A stretch of DNA of 64,000 bases. Origin: Treponema sp. (GTDB lineage Bacteria; Spirochaetota; Spirochaetia; Treponematales; Treponemataceae). Below the pieces are notes generated by a model that was not told the origin of the DNA, searched no databases, and saw nothing but the letters and a program-made list of their open reading frames with translations. Positions 55,947 through 64,000 of the stretch are shown here, piece after piece. Location: contig JAAVAO010000051.1 of the NCBI GenBank assembly GCA_014803985.1, positions 119,035 to 183,034 of the forward strand, given 5' to 3'. Within the stretch, counting starts at the first letter, position 1, and every line of letters starts with the position of its first letter. The position numbers were made by a program, and so were the translations under genes.

Positions 55947-56315
55947 ATGGCTCGAATTGCGGGAGTTGACATCCCAAATAAGCATATAGATATAGCATTG
56001 ACTTATATCTATGGAATTGGTCGTTCTTCAGCCAAAAAGATTTGCGAAGAAGCAAAAATTGATAGCATGAAAATGGCAAATGATCTTTCTCAAGAAGAAC
56101 TTGCGCTTGTGCGAGATATTATCGACAAGAAATATAAAGTTGAAGGTCGTCTTCGCACGGAAATTGGTCTTAATCTTAAGCGTCTTATGGATATTGGCTG
56201 CTATCGTGGCTTGAGACATAAGAGAGGTCTTCCAGTGCGCGGTCAGCGTACTCGAACTAATGCGCGAACACGCAAAGGTAAGAGAAAAACTGTTGCCGGC
56301 AAGAAGAAGGCTTAA
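55947..56315 (+). CDS. rpsM: 30S ribosomal protein S13
   Basis: 122 residues: [21 protein letters not shown]-terminal [26 protein letters not shown] upstream. Confidence 0.98.
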   Translation: MARIAGVDIPNKHIDIALTYIYGIGRSSAKKICEEAKIDSMKMANDLSQEELALVRDIIDKKYKVEGRLRTEIGLNLKRLMDIGCYRGLRHKRGLPVRGQRTRTNARTRKGKRKTVAGKKKA

Positions 56316-56332
56316 GGCAATCGGAGGAATCA

Positions 56333-56713
56333 ATGGCTACAGTTAAAAAGCGAAAGGAAAAGAAAAGCGTCAATGAAGGCAATATTTATATTCAGGCGAC
56401 GTTTAATAATACCATCGTTACAATTACAGATTTGAAGGGTAACACCCTTTCATGGGCTTCTTCAGGTGGGCTTGGTTTCCGCGGAGCAAAAAAATCTACT
56501 CCGTTCGCCTCTCAAGCGGTTGCAGAATCTGCCATTCAAAAGGCGTTGAGTTACGGCTTGCGTGAAGTTCATGTCTATATAAAAGGACCTGGTGCGGGAC
56601 GTGAACAGGCTATTCGTGCCGTCGGTTCTATGGGATTGAAGGTTAAAACTATTCATGATGTGACTCCAATCCCACACAATGGATGTCGTCCGCGAAAAAC
56701 TCGCCGTATGTAG
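56333..56713 (+). CDS. rpsK: 30S ribosomal protein S11
   Basis: 126 residues: [40 protein letters not shown], terminal [15 protein letters not shown]. Platform protein. Confidence 0.98.
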   Translation: MATVKKRKEKKSVNEGNIYIQATFNNTIVTITDLKGNTLSWASSGGLGFRGAKKSTPFASQAVAESAIQKALSYGLREVHVYIKGPGAGREQAIRAVGSMGLKVKTIHDVTPIPHNGCRPRKTRRM

Positions 56714-56731
56714 GATTAAGGAGACTGAAGT

Positions 56732-57328
56732 ATGGGTAAAAGTACACAACCTTTATTAAAAAGATGCAAGGCTCTTGGAATTAATCCGCTCGTAATGGGC
56801 TATGGCAAAGTTTCAAAGAGAAATCAAAAGGAAACTGTTAGGCGCAAGAAGTCAGAATATGCTTTGCAACTTAATGAAAAGCAGAAGGTAAAATTTATCT
56901 ATGGCATTTTGGAAAAACAGTTTAGACTTTACTATGAAAAGGCCGCACGAAAGAGTGGAGTAACAGGCGAAGTTTTGATTCAATTGCTTGAATCAAGGCT
57001 TGACAATGTTGTTTTTAGACTTTCGTTTGCTCAAACGCGCAAACAGGCCAGGCAGATGGTGAGTCATAGGCATATTACTGTCAATGGTAAAATCGTTAAT
57101 ATTCCATCTTATCAAGTTAAGATAGGGGATGTTATTGCTGTCAAAGAAAGCAGCAAAACTTCTTCTGGAATAAAAACTCTTATTGCAAAAAACAGCAATA
57201 GACCCGCTCCAGAGTGGCTTGAGTTGGATCAAGAAGCGTATTCTGGAAAAGTGTTGGCATTAGCTACAAAGAAGGATATTGACTACGAGGTTAAAGAGAA
57301 TCTCATAGTTGAGTATTATTCTAAATAA
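56732..57328 (+). CDS. rpsD: 30S ribosomal protein S4
   Basis: 198 residues, zinc-free form: QLLESRLDNVVFRLSFAQTR and S4 domain QARQMVSHRHITVNGKIVNI. Primary 16S 5'-domain binder. AAGGAG upstream. Confidence 0.97.
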   Translation: MGKSTQPLLKRCKALGINPLVMGYGKVSKRNQKETVRRKKSEYALQLNEKQKVKFIYGILEKQFRLYYEKAARKSGVTGEVLIQLLESRLDNVVFRLSFAQTRKQARQMVSHRHITVNGKIVNIPSYQVKIGDVIAVKESSKTSSGIKTLIAKNSNRPAPEWLELDQEAYSGKVLALATKKDIDYEVKENLIVEYYSK

Positions 57329-57337
57329 GGAGTTCCG

Positions 57338-58393
57338 ATGGCTCGCAAAAATCTGCTTAAAGGTTTTAAAAAACCTAAAGGTATTAATTTTGAGCATATT
57401 GATGAAAATCCTAATTATGGCAAGTTTACTGCCTATCCTTTTGAAACAGGCTTTGGCACGACCGTTGGAAACACATTGCGCCGAGTTCTTCTTTCATCAA
57501 TTCAAGGATATGCGCCAACTTCCATTAGAATTACATCTTATGATGCTGAGAATGTTCCTCATGTTATTTCTAGTGAATTTGAGGCTATCCCTAATGTCAC
57601 TGAAGACACTTTGGAGATAATCAATAGTCTGAAACAGATCCGTTTGCGACTCCCTAATGACATAGAGCAGGATACAATACTTTATGAATTCAAGGGACCG
57701 GGCGTAGTTAAGAGCGATGATTTTGCAAAGGAAAATCAGCTTGAGGTTATGACCAAGGATTTGCTTGTGTTTACTATGATGGAAGGCTGCAAGTTGGAAA
57801 TCGAAATGCAAGTGGATTTAGGGCGTGGCTATGTTCCAGCGGAAGTAAATGAACATTATATCGAGGTTGTCGGTACAATTCCTATGGACGCAATTTTCAC
57901 TCCTGTTCCAAAAGTGAAGTATTCAATTGAACCTTGTCGTGTGGGGCAGCGCAATGATTATGACAAGTTGATACTTGAAATTTGGACGGATGGAACTATT
58001 GCTCCAGAGGACGCATTGGCTGAAGCCGCAAAGATTGCAAAAGACCATTTTTCAATCTTTGTTAATTTTAATGATAGTGATATTGCTAGTAGTGATGAAA
58101 CGGATGAAGAAGATGCTCGCGTGAAGGAAATTCTTAACACTCCTGTTGAGGAGTTAGAGCTTTCTGTCCGCTCTTCAAACTGCTTGAAGAACGCAAACAT
58201 CCGCACTATTGGTGAATTAACGAAAAAGACAGAAGATGACCTTGGAAAGACTAGAAACTTTGGCAAGAAAAGTCTTGCAGAAATCAAGGAGAAACTTCAA
58301 GAATGGGAGTTGACTCTTGGTATGACAGACTATAGTCATCTGAAAAACGCTGTCAATTTATCAAAGCAGAAGGAAGAAACAGATGAATCATAG
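57338..58393 (+). CDS. rpoA: DNA-directed RNA polymerase subunit alpha
   Basis: 351 residues. N-terminal dimerisation domain ([20 protein letters not shown]), flexible linker, and C-terminal domain ([40 protein letters not shown]) that contacts UP elements and activators. Its last 11 bases overlap rplQ. Confidence 0.98.
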   Translation: MARKNLLKGFKKPKGINFEHIDENPNYGKFTAYPFETGFGTTVGNTLRRVLLSSIQGYAPTSIRITSYDAENVPHVISSEFEAIPNVTEDTLEIINSLKQIRLRLPNDIEQDTILYEFKGPGVVKSDDFAKENQLEVMTKDLLVFTMMEGCKLEIEMQVDLGRGYVPAEVNEHYIEVVGTIPMDAIFTPVPKVKYSIEPCRVGQRNDYDKLILEIWTDGTIAPEDALAEAAKIAKDHFSIFVNFNDSDIASSDETDEEDARVKEILNTPVEELELSVRSSNCLKNANIRTIGELTKKTEDDLGKTRNFGKKSLAEIKEKLQEWELTLGMTDYSHLKNAVNLSKQKEETDES

Positions 58394-58856
58394 AAATGGT
58401 TTTAATCCGCTTTCAAGAACAGCCTCTCATCGACGCGCTATGTCTCGCAATATGATAACTTCACTCTTTAGGTTTGAACGCATTACTACGACCAAAGCTA
58501 AAGCTCTTGAGGTTAGAAAGGCTGCTGAAAAACTGATTACACGGGGCAAAGTTGACTCTGTTCATAATCGTCGTCAAGTTGCACGCTATATTTCTGATGC
58601 GAGCGTTTTAAATAAGCTTTTTACAGACATTGCCCCTCGCATGAAGGAGAGAAACGGCGGTTATACACGCGTTTTGAAACTTGGCTATCGACAGGGAGAT
58701 GCCGCTGATATGGTTATCCTTGAGTTGGTTGACTATAAATTAAAGTCTGAAGACGATGAAAAACAGTCTGACTCAAAGGAAAAGAAAGGTAAAAAAGTAG
58801 CTGAAAAGAAATCTGCCGCTAAAAAAACTGAAGGCGATGAGGCAGAGGGCAAGTAG
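58383..58856 (+). CDS. rplQ: 50S ribosomal protein L17 with Lys-rich tail
   Basis: 157 residues. Core [20 protein letters not shown] and [20 protein letters not shown]; about 40 extra C-terminal residues are Lys/Glu/Ser low complexity ([20 protein letters not shown]). Confidence 0.96.
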   Translation: MNHRNGFNPLSRTASHRRAMSRNMITSLFRFERITTTKAKALEVRKAAEKLITRGKVDSVHNRRQVARYISDASVLNKLFTDIAPRMKERNGGYTRVLKLGYRQGDAADMVILELVDYKLKSEDDEKQSDSKEKKGKKVAEKKSAAKKTEGDEAEGK

Positions 58857-58862
58857 GTGAAT

Positions 58863-59103
58863 GAAGGCATCTTGCAAGTTGCGAATGCCTTCACCTTACC
58901 AAAGAGCGTGGCTATTATCAAGGAGCGGAAAGTCTAAAAATTGCTTTTGTACTTTTTTACGGCTTCCGCTAGAATACCGCCCATCATAGATGGGCTCACA
59001 CAAGTTTGCGTTGCAGGCTTGTTATTGACCGTGCATTTTCATTTTATTGCGAATGTGCGTAAAAAGTTTTTTTGATTGCGAAAAGCAGTCTGCAAAACTT
59101 TTT
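58863..59103. repeat. Second hairpin chain, between rplQ and the zinc-ribbon gene
   Basis: GAAGGCAT/ATGCCTTC (58863-58892), AGCGGAA/TTCCGCT (58924-58970), GCCCATC/GATGGGC (58979-58995), CAAGTTTGC-GTT-GCAGGCTTG (59001-59021), a GCATT/AATG stem, and AAAAAGTTTT/AAAACTTTTT (59061-59103). The fourth and fifth modules and their order match the chain before rplO (53744-53797). Confidence 0.88.
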
Positions 59104-59117
59104 AATGGGAGTGAAAT

Positions 59118-59351
59118 ATGTCTAAGAACCATCGTGGTAGTGGAATTAGAAATCTTCCGTTGCATGGAAGGGGCGAATGTCCTGTTTGCAAGAGAACTGG
59201 CGTGAAAATCCTTTACGAACAGACTGTTGACGGACAGACTGTAAAAGTCTGCAAAATATGCAATGCGAAACTAAAACATGAAGCTAAAAAAGCTGCTGCT
59301 GCGGCGGCTGCAACGGCATCAACTGCGACTGCGGAAGCTGCTGCTGAGTAA
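59118..59351 (+). CDS. Small zinc-ribbon protein at the end of the ribosomal superoperon
   Basis: 77 residues, start MSKNHRGSGIRNLPLHGRGE, then CPVCKRTGVKILYEQTVDG and CKICNAKL: two CxxC pairs 25 residues apart, suggesting one zinc. The tail is Ala/Thr/Glu-rich. I do not recognise an E. coli counterpart; it is not L28 or L31 by motif. Position after rplQ, a good Shine-Dalgarno sequence (GGGAG) and a basic composition suggest a ribosome- or RNA-associated role (inference). Confidence 0.8.
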   Translation: MSKNHRGSGIRNLPLHGRGECPVCKRTGVKILYEQTVDGQTVKVCKICNAKLKHEAKKAAAAAAATASTATAEAAAE

Positions 59352-59378
59352 TTGTGCAGTTTTAGTTTTATGGATTTT

Positions 59379-59407
59379 AAAGACCGCCCATTTTTTGGGT
59401 GGTCTTT
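59379..59407 (+). terminator. Terminator of the S10-spc-alpha superoperon
   Basis: AAAGACCGCCCA/TGGGTGGTCTTT stem (one G-T pair) with a T-rich loop, followed by ATGTTTTTGGG. Confidence 0.9.
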
Positions 59408-59498
59408 ATGTTTTTGGGAAATTTTGACGCTTTAACATGAACAAGAGGCGCATTTGCAATTTCCTTTATGATAAAATTGGCTTTGTAGGTGTGATGGA

Positions 59499-60377
59499 AT
59501 GGCTACTAGTATTGTTAATGAAATAATAAAGGGGCGAAAGGTTTTTTTTATTGCTCCCGATCGTTCCCTGTTTCCCCAGTCCTTTTTGGAGGATTATCTT
59601 GCTCTTGGGTACGAATGTTATTTTATAGATAATGATATTTTCCTTGCTCTTCAAATAAAAGTTGAAATTCTTCTTTCTGTCTTTAAAGACTCTGTGCTTT
59701 TTTTTAATATCGATGCCCCTGTTCAAAATTTGGTTTGGCCCGATTTTGTGCAAGTTGTGAAGGAAAGGCATCCTGAAGCAATATGTGGTGTGATGTATGC
59801 AAGGCGACAAGCGGTGCAGGAAGCCACTGCAATTGAACAGCAATATTTTGGAATGATTGGAAATCAATGCGGTTGCATTCAATTGGAATATCAAAAGAAA
59901 AATAATTTTGGAATTGTGGAAAATGTTTTGCGTACCAATTCAGTTATGGGACGAAGAAAAAATGTTCGGGCTGTTTGTCGTTCGTCATGTCTCGTTCAGT
60001 TTTCAAAAGATGGAGATACTATTAACGAAAAGTTGAGCGATATAAGTTTGAGTCATTTTTCACTCATTTTACAGGAAGGCAGATGCGAATTTGAAGAGCA
60101 TGAGAAAATTCGCAATGCGCAGTTTACAATAAAGGGCTTGCACTTCCGAAGCGATATTGCGCTTTTTATGACGCGCATGGTTGATGAAGGCGTTCTTTAT
60201 ATTTTTGCCTTTGTAAATGAACAAGGTCAAACGGCTCTCGATCAAAAAAACAAACTTCTTTTAATTCCAAAAATATACGACATTGTGTCTTCTAATTGTG
60301 ATGAGCTTTTGAGCAAACTTTTTTCCTCTGCACGGCAAAAGCAACTTCAAGAGAAACGCGAAGGAAAGGCTTCCTAG
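59499..60377 (+). CDS. PilZ-like protein with N-terminal receiver-like domain
   Basis: 292 residues, soluble. Residues 1-120 look like an alpha/beta receiver-type fold (KVFFIAPDRSLFPQSFLEDY, VLFFNIDAPVQNLVWPDFVQ). The C-terminal half contains GRRKNVRAVCRSSCLVQF with RxxxR and then SDISLSHFSLIL, where PilZ domains have D/N-x-S-x-x-G. The Arg motif fits cyclic di-GMP binding, but the Gly is Phe, so binding is uncertain. The tail is a Lys/Glu-rich coil. Its presence beside a GGDEF gene elsewhere in the window is consistent with c-di-GMP signalling. Confidence 0.65.
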   Translation: MATSIVNEIIKGRKVFFIAPDRSLFPQSFLEDYLALGYECYFIDNDIFLALQIKVEILLSVFKDSVLFFNIDAPVQNLVWPDFVQVVKERHPEAICGVMYARRQAVQEATAIEQQYFGMIGNQCGCIQLEYQKKNNFGIVENVLRTNSVMGRRKNVRAVCRSSCLVQFSKDGDTINEKLSDISLSHFSLILQEGRCEFEEHEKIRNAQFTIKGLHFRSDIALFMTRMVDEGVLYIFAFVNEQGQTALDQKNKLLLIPKIYDIVSSNCDELLSKLFSSARQKQLQEKREGKAS

Positions 60378-60470
60378 TTATAAACTTGTCGGTGGAAATT
60401 CCGTGCTTCATCAGCCCATATAATCCCTGTCATAATAAAACTTGACATTTGATTTCATTTGAAAAAACTC

Positions 60471-60498
60471 TTGACAGGTAATCAAAATATGTTATTTT
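60471..60498 (+). promoter_or_regulatory. Sigma-70-type promoter with leader hairpin
   Basis: TTGACA (60471-60476), 16-base spacer, TATTTT (60493-60498). About ten bases later lies a GGAGC-GTT-GCTCC hairpin followed by TTTGTTGTCTT, an attenuator-like element before the small ORF at 60551. Confidence 0.72.
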
Positions 60499-60550
60499 AT
60501 AAACATCAGGAGCGTTGCTCCTTTGTTGTCTTAATTTAAGGGAGTGGATA

Positions 60551-60649
60551 ATGAAAGAGACAACAAAAAAAGGCTCTGAAAAAAGTTGCGGAAGAACTTT
60601 ACAGAGCCGTTGTCGAAATCCTAATAGATGTGCTGCTGATAATAATTAG
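60551..60649 (+). CDS. Small Cys/Arg-containing ORF downstream of a strong promoter
   Basis: 32 residues: MKETTKKGSEKSCGRTLQSR then CRNPNRCAADNN. GGGAG lies six bases before the ATG. Three Cys and several Arg/Asn give it the look of a small regulatory or secreted peptide, but it has no family I recognise. Within the frame a GGCTCT/AGAGCC stem forms, so the transcript could instead be a small RNA. It ends in a 4-base overlap with the convergent ORF on the other strand. Confidence 0.42.
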   Translation: MKETTKKGSEKSCGRTLQSRCRNPNRCAADNN

Positions 60650-60846
60650 TAAACACATCTAACGGGAGCGGGTAGGGGTGGTGTTACGACCGCCTGAAAA
60701 GCAGTAGTGTCTGCAAAGACAATGCTTTCTTCGTTCAGATAGCGGTACACATTACTGCCACATAGAAAACGGAACTGGGGGATCGCGCCAATGCGTAAAG
60801 ACTTGCTGCAAGCAGATACATTTGCAATATTCCTTTCGGCTGGCAT
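60646..60846 (-). CDS. Possible small ORF convergent with the Cys-peptide ORF
   Basis: 66 residues from the ATG at 60846 (GGCGG upstream): MPAERNIANVSACSKSLRIG start and AVVTPPLPAPVRCVY end. The frame is open to a TTG at 60903. It follows thrC on the same strand by 65 bases. Not recognised; it may be chance. Confidence 0.28.
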   Translation of the reverse strand: MPAERNIANVSACSKSLRIGAIPQFRFLCGSNVYRYLNEESIVFADTTAFQAVVTPPLPAPVRCVY

Positions 60847-60910
60847 TTTCCGCCTCTTCATGATACACGACACTATGCGCAATGCAGGAATTTTTTTTGT
60901 CAATAAAAAA

Positions 60911-62218
60911 CTATTTGATAGATTTGATAATTGCCTTTACTTCATTAATTGATTTTATGTAGGGGCGCTTTAAATCAATCTTTTCAAATGATTTTTTGAT
61001 ATTTTCGTTCATCTTTGGAGTTTCTCCAATGGTGTGGCGCACAAATTCAGCAGATAAAGCGGGAGAATCTCTAGCGACAAGAACGGTTGTTCCCATTTCA
61101 TCGCTTTTAGAAAGTGCATAGTTTTTGGAGGAGGCGTAAGCGCGCGCTGTGTGGCGATCGGCAAGCACATTGTATTTTAGAAACAACTCCTTGGCGGCTG
61201 CATTGACTTCGTTTTCATCGATTGGCATAGGAAAAATAAAATGACGCATCATTGTGCTGTTTGCGCTGAAAATATTTTCAAGTCGCTCCAAATTTGATGG
61301 CTCTGAAGGATCGACAGGCTTCCTTTGTTTGAATGGAACAATTGAATCAAGCAAATTTGGTTCTCCAGATGGTTTTGTGCTTAGTGCATTTGTTTCTGGA
61401 AGGACAAATCCATTTAAGGGAAGTGCAAATTGCCATGCGTAAAGACCTGCAACAACATTACTGTAATTTCCCGGCGCAAGGGAGTAGAAAATGGACGAGT
61501 TTACCTTGTTTTTAATTCTTGAAAATGCAAACGGATAAAAAAATGCTTGTGGCAAAAGTCGTCCGATATTTGCAGTGTTTGCAACTGTCAAAAAAGCATC
61601 TCGTGCAAAAGTTTTATCTGCATATATTTCCCTCATAATAGCATGACAGTCTTCTTCTGTGCCGTCTATTTCAATGGGGAGCATATTCCCGCCGTTCCAA
61701 AATAGATCTTCGTCTGAAAGTCCTCGTACAGTTCCCTTTGGATAAAGTAAAACAGCCTTTATGTTTTTTTTACCTTTCAAAGCATGTGCAAGGCTTGCAC
61801 CAAGTTCTCCCGTTGAAATGTCTAGAAAAGTTGCTCGTCCGCCTTTAAGATTAAAAATTGTTTCAATACATGAAACAAGATATGAAATTCCAAAATCTTT
61901 GTGGATGCCTGTTGGACCGTGAAAAAGTTCAAGCAGAAACAAATTTTTATCAAGCATTTTTATTTCAGGCGCGAATTTAAACGCTTTGGAGACAATTGTT
62001 TCACATATAATAGGGCTGAATTCATCCCGTATAAATGCAGAGGTCAGAGATCCTGCAATTGATTGAAATGTAGTGTTTTCGTCAGTGTATAAAACCCAGC
62101 GCCTTAAGTCTTCGGTTTCAAAAGGTACGTAAAGCCCACCATCATCTGGCATGCAGTCCAGCACCGCTTGTGAAAAACTTACAGAAATTGATTTGTTTCG
62201 TGTACTCGTAAACCTCAT
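60911..62218 (-). CDS. thrC: Threonine synthase
   Basis: 435-residue PLP enzyme converting O-phosphohomoserine to threonine. The PLP-lysine motif LFHGPTGIHKDFGISYL and the FYSLAPGNYSNVVAGLYAW loop are typical of the longer, E. coli/yeast-like class. The N terminus MRFTSTRNKSISVSFSQAVL-DCMPDDGGLYVP is also characteristic. No hom or thrB gene is in the window. The Shine-Dalgarno sequence before 62218 is weak. Confidence 0.94.
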   Translation of the reverse strand: MRFTSTRNKSISVSFSQAVLDCMPDDGGLYVPFETEDLRRWVLYTDENTTFQSIAGSLTSAFIRDEFSPIICETIVSKAFKFAPEIKMLDKNLFLLELFHGPTGIHKDFGISYLVSCIETIFNLKGGRATFLDISTGELGASLAHALKGKKNIKAVLLYPKGTVRGLSDEDLFWNGGNMLPIEIDGTEEDCHAIMREIYADKTFARDAFLTVANTANIGRLLPQAFFYPFAFSRIKNKVNSSIFYSLAPGNYSNVVAGLYAWQFALPLNGFVLPETNALSTKPSGEPNLLDSIVPFKQRKPVDPSEPSNLERLENIFSANSTMMRHFIFPMPIDENEVNAAAKELFLKYNVLADRHTARAYASSKNYALSKSDEMGTTVLVARDSPALSAEFVRHTIGETPKMNENIKKSFEKIDLKRPYIKSINEVKAIIKSIK

Positions 62219-62380
62219 AATGCGATTATACCCACTATTATTTTAAATTTCAATTATATAACCGTAGAGAGTAGGACTTCAGCATGAAAAGAAATTTGTT
62301 CGTTTTTACATATAGATGAGGTGTTTGTAGTGGCAGCGAAGCTTCCAGTAGCGGTCATTTCTTTTCACTTGAAAGAAAAT

Positions 62381-62609
62381 TTACAAAAGCTCGCTTATTT
62401 GTTGTGCTGAAATGCCTGTGTATTTTGTAATCAGATCGACAGAAAGCCCGTCTTTTAGCATATTTCGCGCGGTTTCTATTCTTTCCTGCTGCCATTCCCT
62501 CTGCTCTTCCTCTTTTCTCGCCTCGCTTTTCGCCAATTGCAATGCCTTCTGTTCTTCCCTCATCACGTCCGTCATCGTGTCGTTCTTTTAACATCATCTC
62601 CAATGTCAT
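62381..62609 (-). pseudogene. 5'-truncated, frameshifted Rpn-family tail (copy B fragment)
   Basis: Starts MTLEMMLKERHDDGRDEGRT and matches the last about 75 residues of the Rpn gene at 20.5 kb, including EGIAIGEKRGEKRGRAEG. One extra A after GGAAAG shifts the frame into IETARNMLKDGLSVDLITKY. The 5' junction lies at the same codon as in the neighbouring fragment. Confidence 0.85.
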
Positions 62610-62631
62610 ATATTGCTGCCTCCATTTTACC

Positions 62632-62648
62632 GCAGGGTAAAGCCCTGC
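62632..62648. repeat. GCAGGG/CCCTGC palindrome at the truncated Rpn junction
   Basis: GCAGGGTAAAGCCCTGC is identical to the palindrome inside the 12.4-12.6 kb tandem repeats, and a variant (GCAGAGCAAAGTCCTGC, about 62970-62986) sits at the same place next to the following Rpn fragment. Confidence 0.72.
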
Positions 62649-62693
62649 TTGAAGAACTCCAAAAGTATCCTTTGCACCCTATCAAAAAAAAGT

Positions 62694-62945
62694 TTACAAA
62701 AGCTCGCTTATTTGTTGCGCTGAAATGCCCGTGTATTTTGTAATCAGATCAGCAGAAAGCCCGTCTTTTAGCATATTCCGCGCGGTTTCAATTTGTGTTT
62801 GCTGGATGCCAATTGCCATTCCCTCTGCTCTTCCTCTTTTTTCACCAATTTTTACGCCTCGCTTTTCACCAATTGCAATTCCTTCTGTTCTTCCCTCATT
62901 ACGTCCGTCATCGTGCCGCTCTTTTAACATCATCTCCCATGTCAT
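62694..62945 (-). pseudogene. 5'-truncated Rpn-family tail (copy C fragment)
   Basis: 83 residues in one frame: MTWEMMLKERHDDGRNEGRT to ISAQQISELL. It carries a different tail-repeat arrangement (GEKRGVKIGEKRGRAEG, GIQQTQ insertion). No catalytic domain remains. Confidence 0.85.
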
Positions 62946-63207
62946 ATATTGCTGCCTCCATTTTGCCGCAGAGCAAAGTCCTGCTTACCGAGTTTTGTAC
63001 GCTGCGCTACCAAAACTCGTGAAATTTTTCACCGTTATTGCTCGTGTGCTGATAAAATGCCCGTGAACTTCGAGGCGGATCTCCCGCTAGCCAGTTTTGC
63101 GACACCTGAGCTTTGCGAGGTAGTAAAACTGGAGGCGAATGCAAAATCAACATCTTGTAAACAAGAAATTTAGGCATTCGCCACGTCTATCCTCATCGGA
63201 AGAAAAT
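62946..63207. repeat. Mosaic of palindromic repeats and a short Rpn remnant
   Basis: CGAGTTTTG/CAAAACTCG at about 62989-63020, CCAGTTTT/AAAACTGG at about 63090-63132, and GGCGAATGC/GCATTCGCC (63134-63182) enclosing CTTGT-AA-ACAAG. The stretch around 63058-63090 matches the middle of the Rpn gene (CTTCGAGGCGGA, CTCCCGCT). No gene is seen. Confidence 0.75.
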
Positions 63208-64000
63208 TTACAGCAACTCGCTTATTTGTTGCGCTGAAATACCTGTGTATTTTGTAATCAGATCGACAGAAAGCCCGTCTTTTAGCATATTTCGCGCGGT
63301 TTCAATCTTTCCTGCTGCCATTCCCTCTGCTCTTCCTCTTTTCTCGCCTCGCTTTTCACCAATTGCAATGCCGTCATCGTGTCGTTCTTTTAACATCATC
63401 TCCCATGTCATATATTGCTGCCTCCATCTTTGTTTGCCCTGCAACTCATGCAGTATTGTGTCCAGTCTGCCCGTGAGCCCTGGTGCAGACTTTCCACTTG
63501 AAAAGAACTCTAGCAGTTGCCGCCTATCCTCGTCTGAATCCATGTCATACCTTTTGAAATTATAGAACACTTTCAGCGTTTTGTCATTCAGTTTTATTTC
63601 GGGGTTCTCCCGACAAGTGTTCTCGAATGTGTAGACCGGCAGATTCTTCCCGAACAGGTCGAACGGGCATAAAAACAGCGTGTAGTTCTCCTTCATCTCG
63701 GAGTAGCCCATCCCCCCTGTTCAGTGCGTCAACGTCCGCTACGGACTGGTAGTAGCGTGCGCGCATGGGCAGGTCTCCCCTGTTGGTCATCTGTAATTCC
63801 ACGTCAAAAACTTGGCTTGAGTTTGACACATACACGTCAAAGCGCACGCCCTTCGCCAGCGCGTCAACCTCCAGTGTTTTTTCGTCCTGCACGCACTCCA
63901 CGCGGCTGATCTTTATGCCGAGGAGCGTTTCAATCACGCCCCTGCACGCGTCAAGGTCGCTTGTCATCACCTTGTTGAACATGAACGTGTTTGTGATTGG
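63208..64000 (-). pseudogene. Rpn/PD-(D/E)XK nuclease-family gene, frameshifted and cut by the window end (copy D)
   Basis: The visible frame starts inside the N terminus (MFNKVMTSDLDACRGVIETL...) and shifts at a run of six G (minus strand, about 63712-63717), where five G would read LNRGMGYSEMKENYTLF. The second frame runs 63711-63208 and ends in ISAQQISELL. It is about 90% alike to the 20.5-kb copy but has fewer EGIAIGEKRG units. The first about 18 residues lie beyond base 64000. Confidence 0.85.

Overview
The window looks like a chromosomal segment of a low-GC spirochaete, most probably a Treponema. The evidence is the AT-rich coding style with many TTG/GTG starts, a P13-like spirochaetal porin, lipoproteins with relaxed lipoboxes, and Asn in place of the rifampicin-contact Ser531 of RpoB, a substitution known from naturally rifampicin-resistant spirochaetes. 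No 16S or other species-level marker is present, so the genus is an inference.

Left third (1-29.5 kb), accessory and envelope functions. The left edge cuts metK. It is followed by an RlpA-like/SPOR protein and two tandem minus-strand lipoproteins that carry the MACPF (perforin-fold) signature; the larger one also has four Ig-like modules and a very glycine-rich tail. Then come a TetR regulator in an operon with a TPR-GAF-GGDEF diguanylate cyclase, a flavodoxin/ferredoxin fusion, a tandem array of palindromic repeats, and the cluster membrane protein-nif3-lspA-mtnN-luxS-DUF1538 membrane protein-tandem P-II protein-birA. MetK, MtnN and LuxS together cover much of the activated methyl cycle. Next is an Rpn/PD-(D/E)XK transposase-like pseudogene and a large beta-helix surface lipoprotein split into three frames exactly at a G9 and a G10 tract, which has the architecture of a doubly phase-variable surface protein. 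A lipoprotein, a HlyIII-like membrane protein, a solitary beta-class DNA adenine methyltransferase and a secreted ComEC-type metallo-beta-lactamase-fold protein complete this part.

Middle and right (29.5-59.4 kb), information-processing core: tRNA-Thr-rpmG-tRNA-Trp-secE-nusG-rplKAJL-rpoBC-rpsLG, a P13-like porin gene, a roughly 0.46 kb structured untranslated region with its own promoter, tuf, and then a continuous S10-spc-alpha superoperon (rpsJ to rplQ) ending in a small zinc-ribbon gene and a strong terminator. secY is followed directly by rpmJ: adk, map and infA are absent. fusA is not between rpsG and tuf. Within this otherwise compact region, a few gaps are filled by head-to-tail chains of short perfect hairpins, related to chains near lspA and birA.

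Right end (59.4-64 kb): a PilZ-like protein, a promoter with a small cysteine-containing ORF, threonine synthase, and a cluster of complete and 5'-truncated Rpn copies separated by palindromic repeats. The two long Rpn copies in the window are broken at the same G run, one with four and the other with six G where five would restore the frame.

Most notable are the two poly-G tracts in one surface-protein gene, the MACPF lipoprotein pair, the modular hairpin chains inside ribosomal-protein operons, and the structured leader or ncRNA upstream of tuf.
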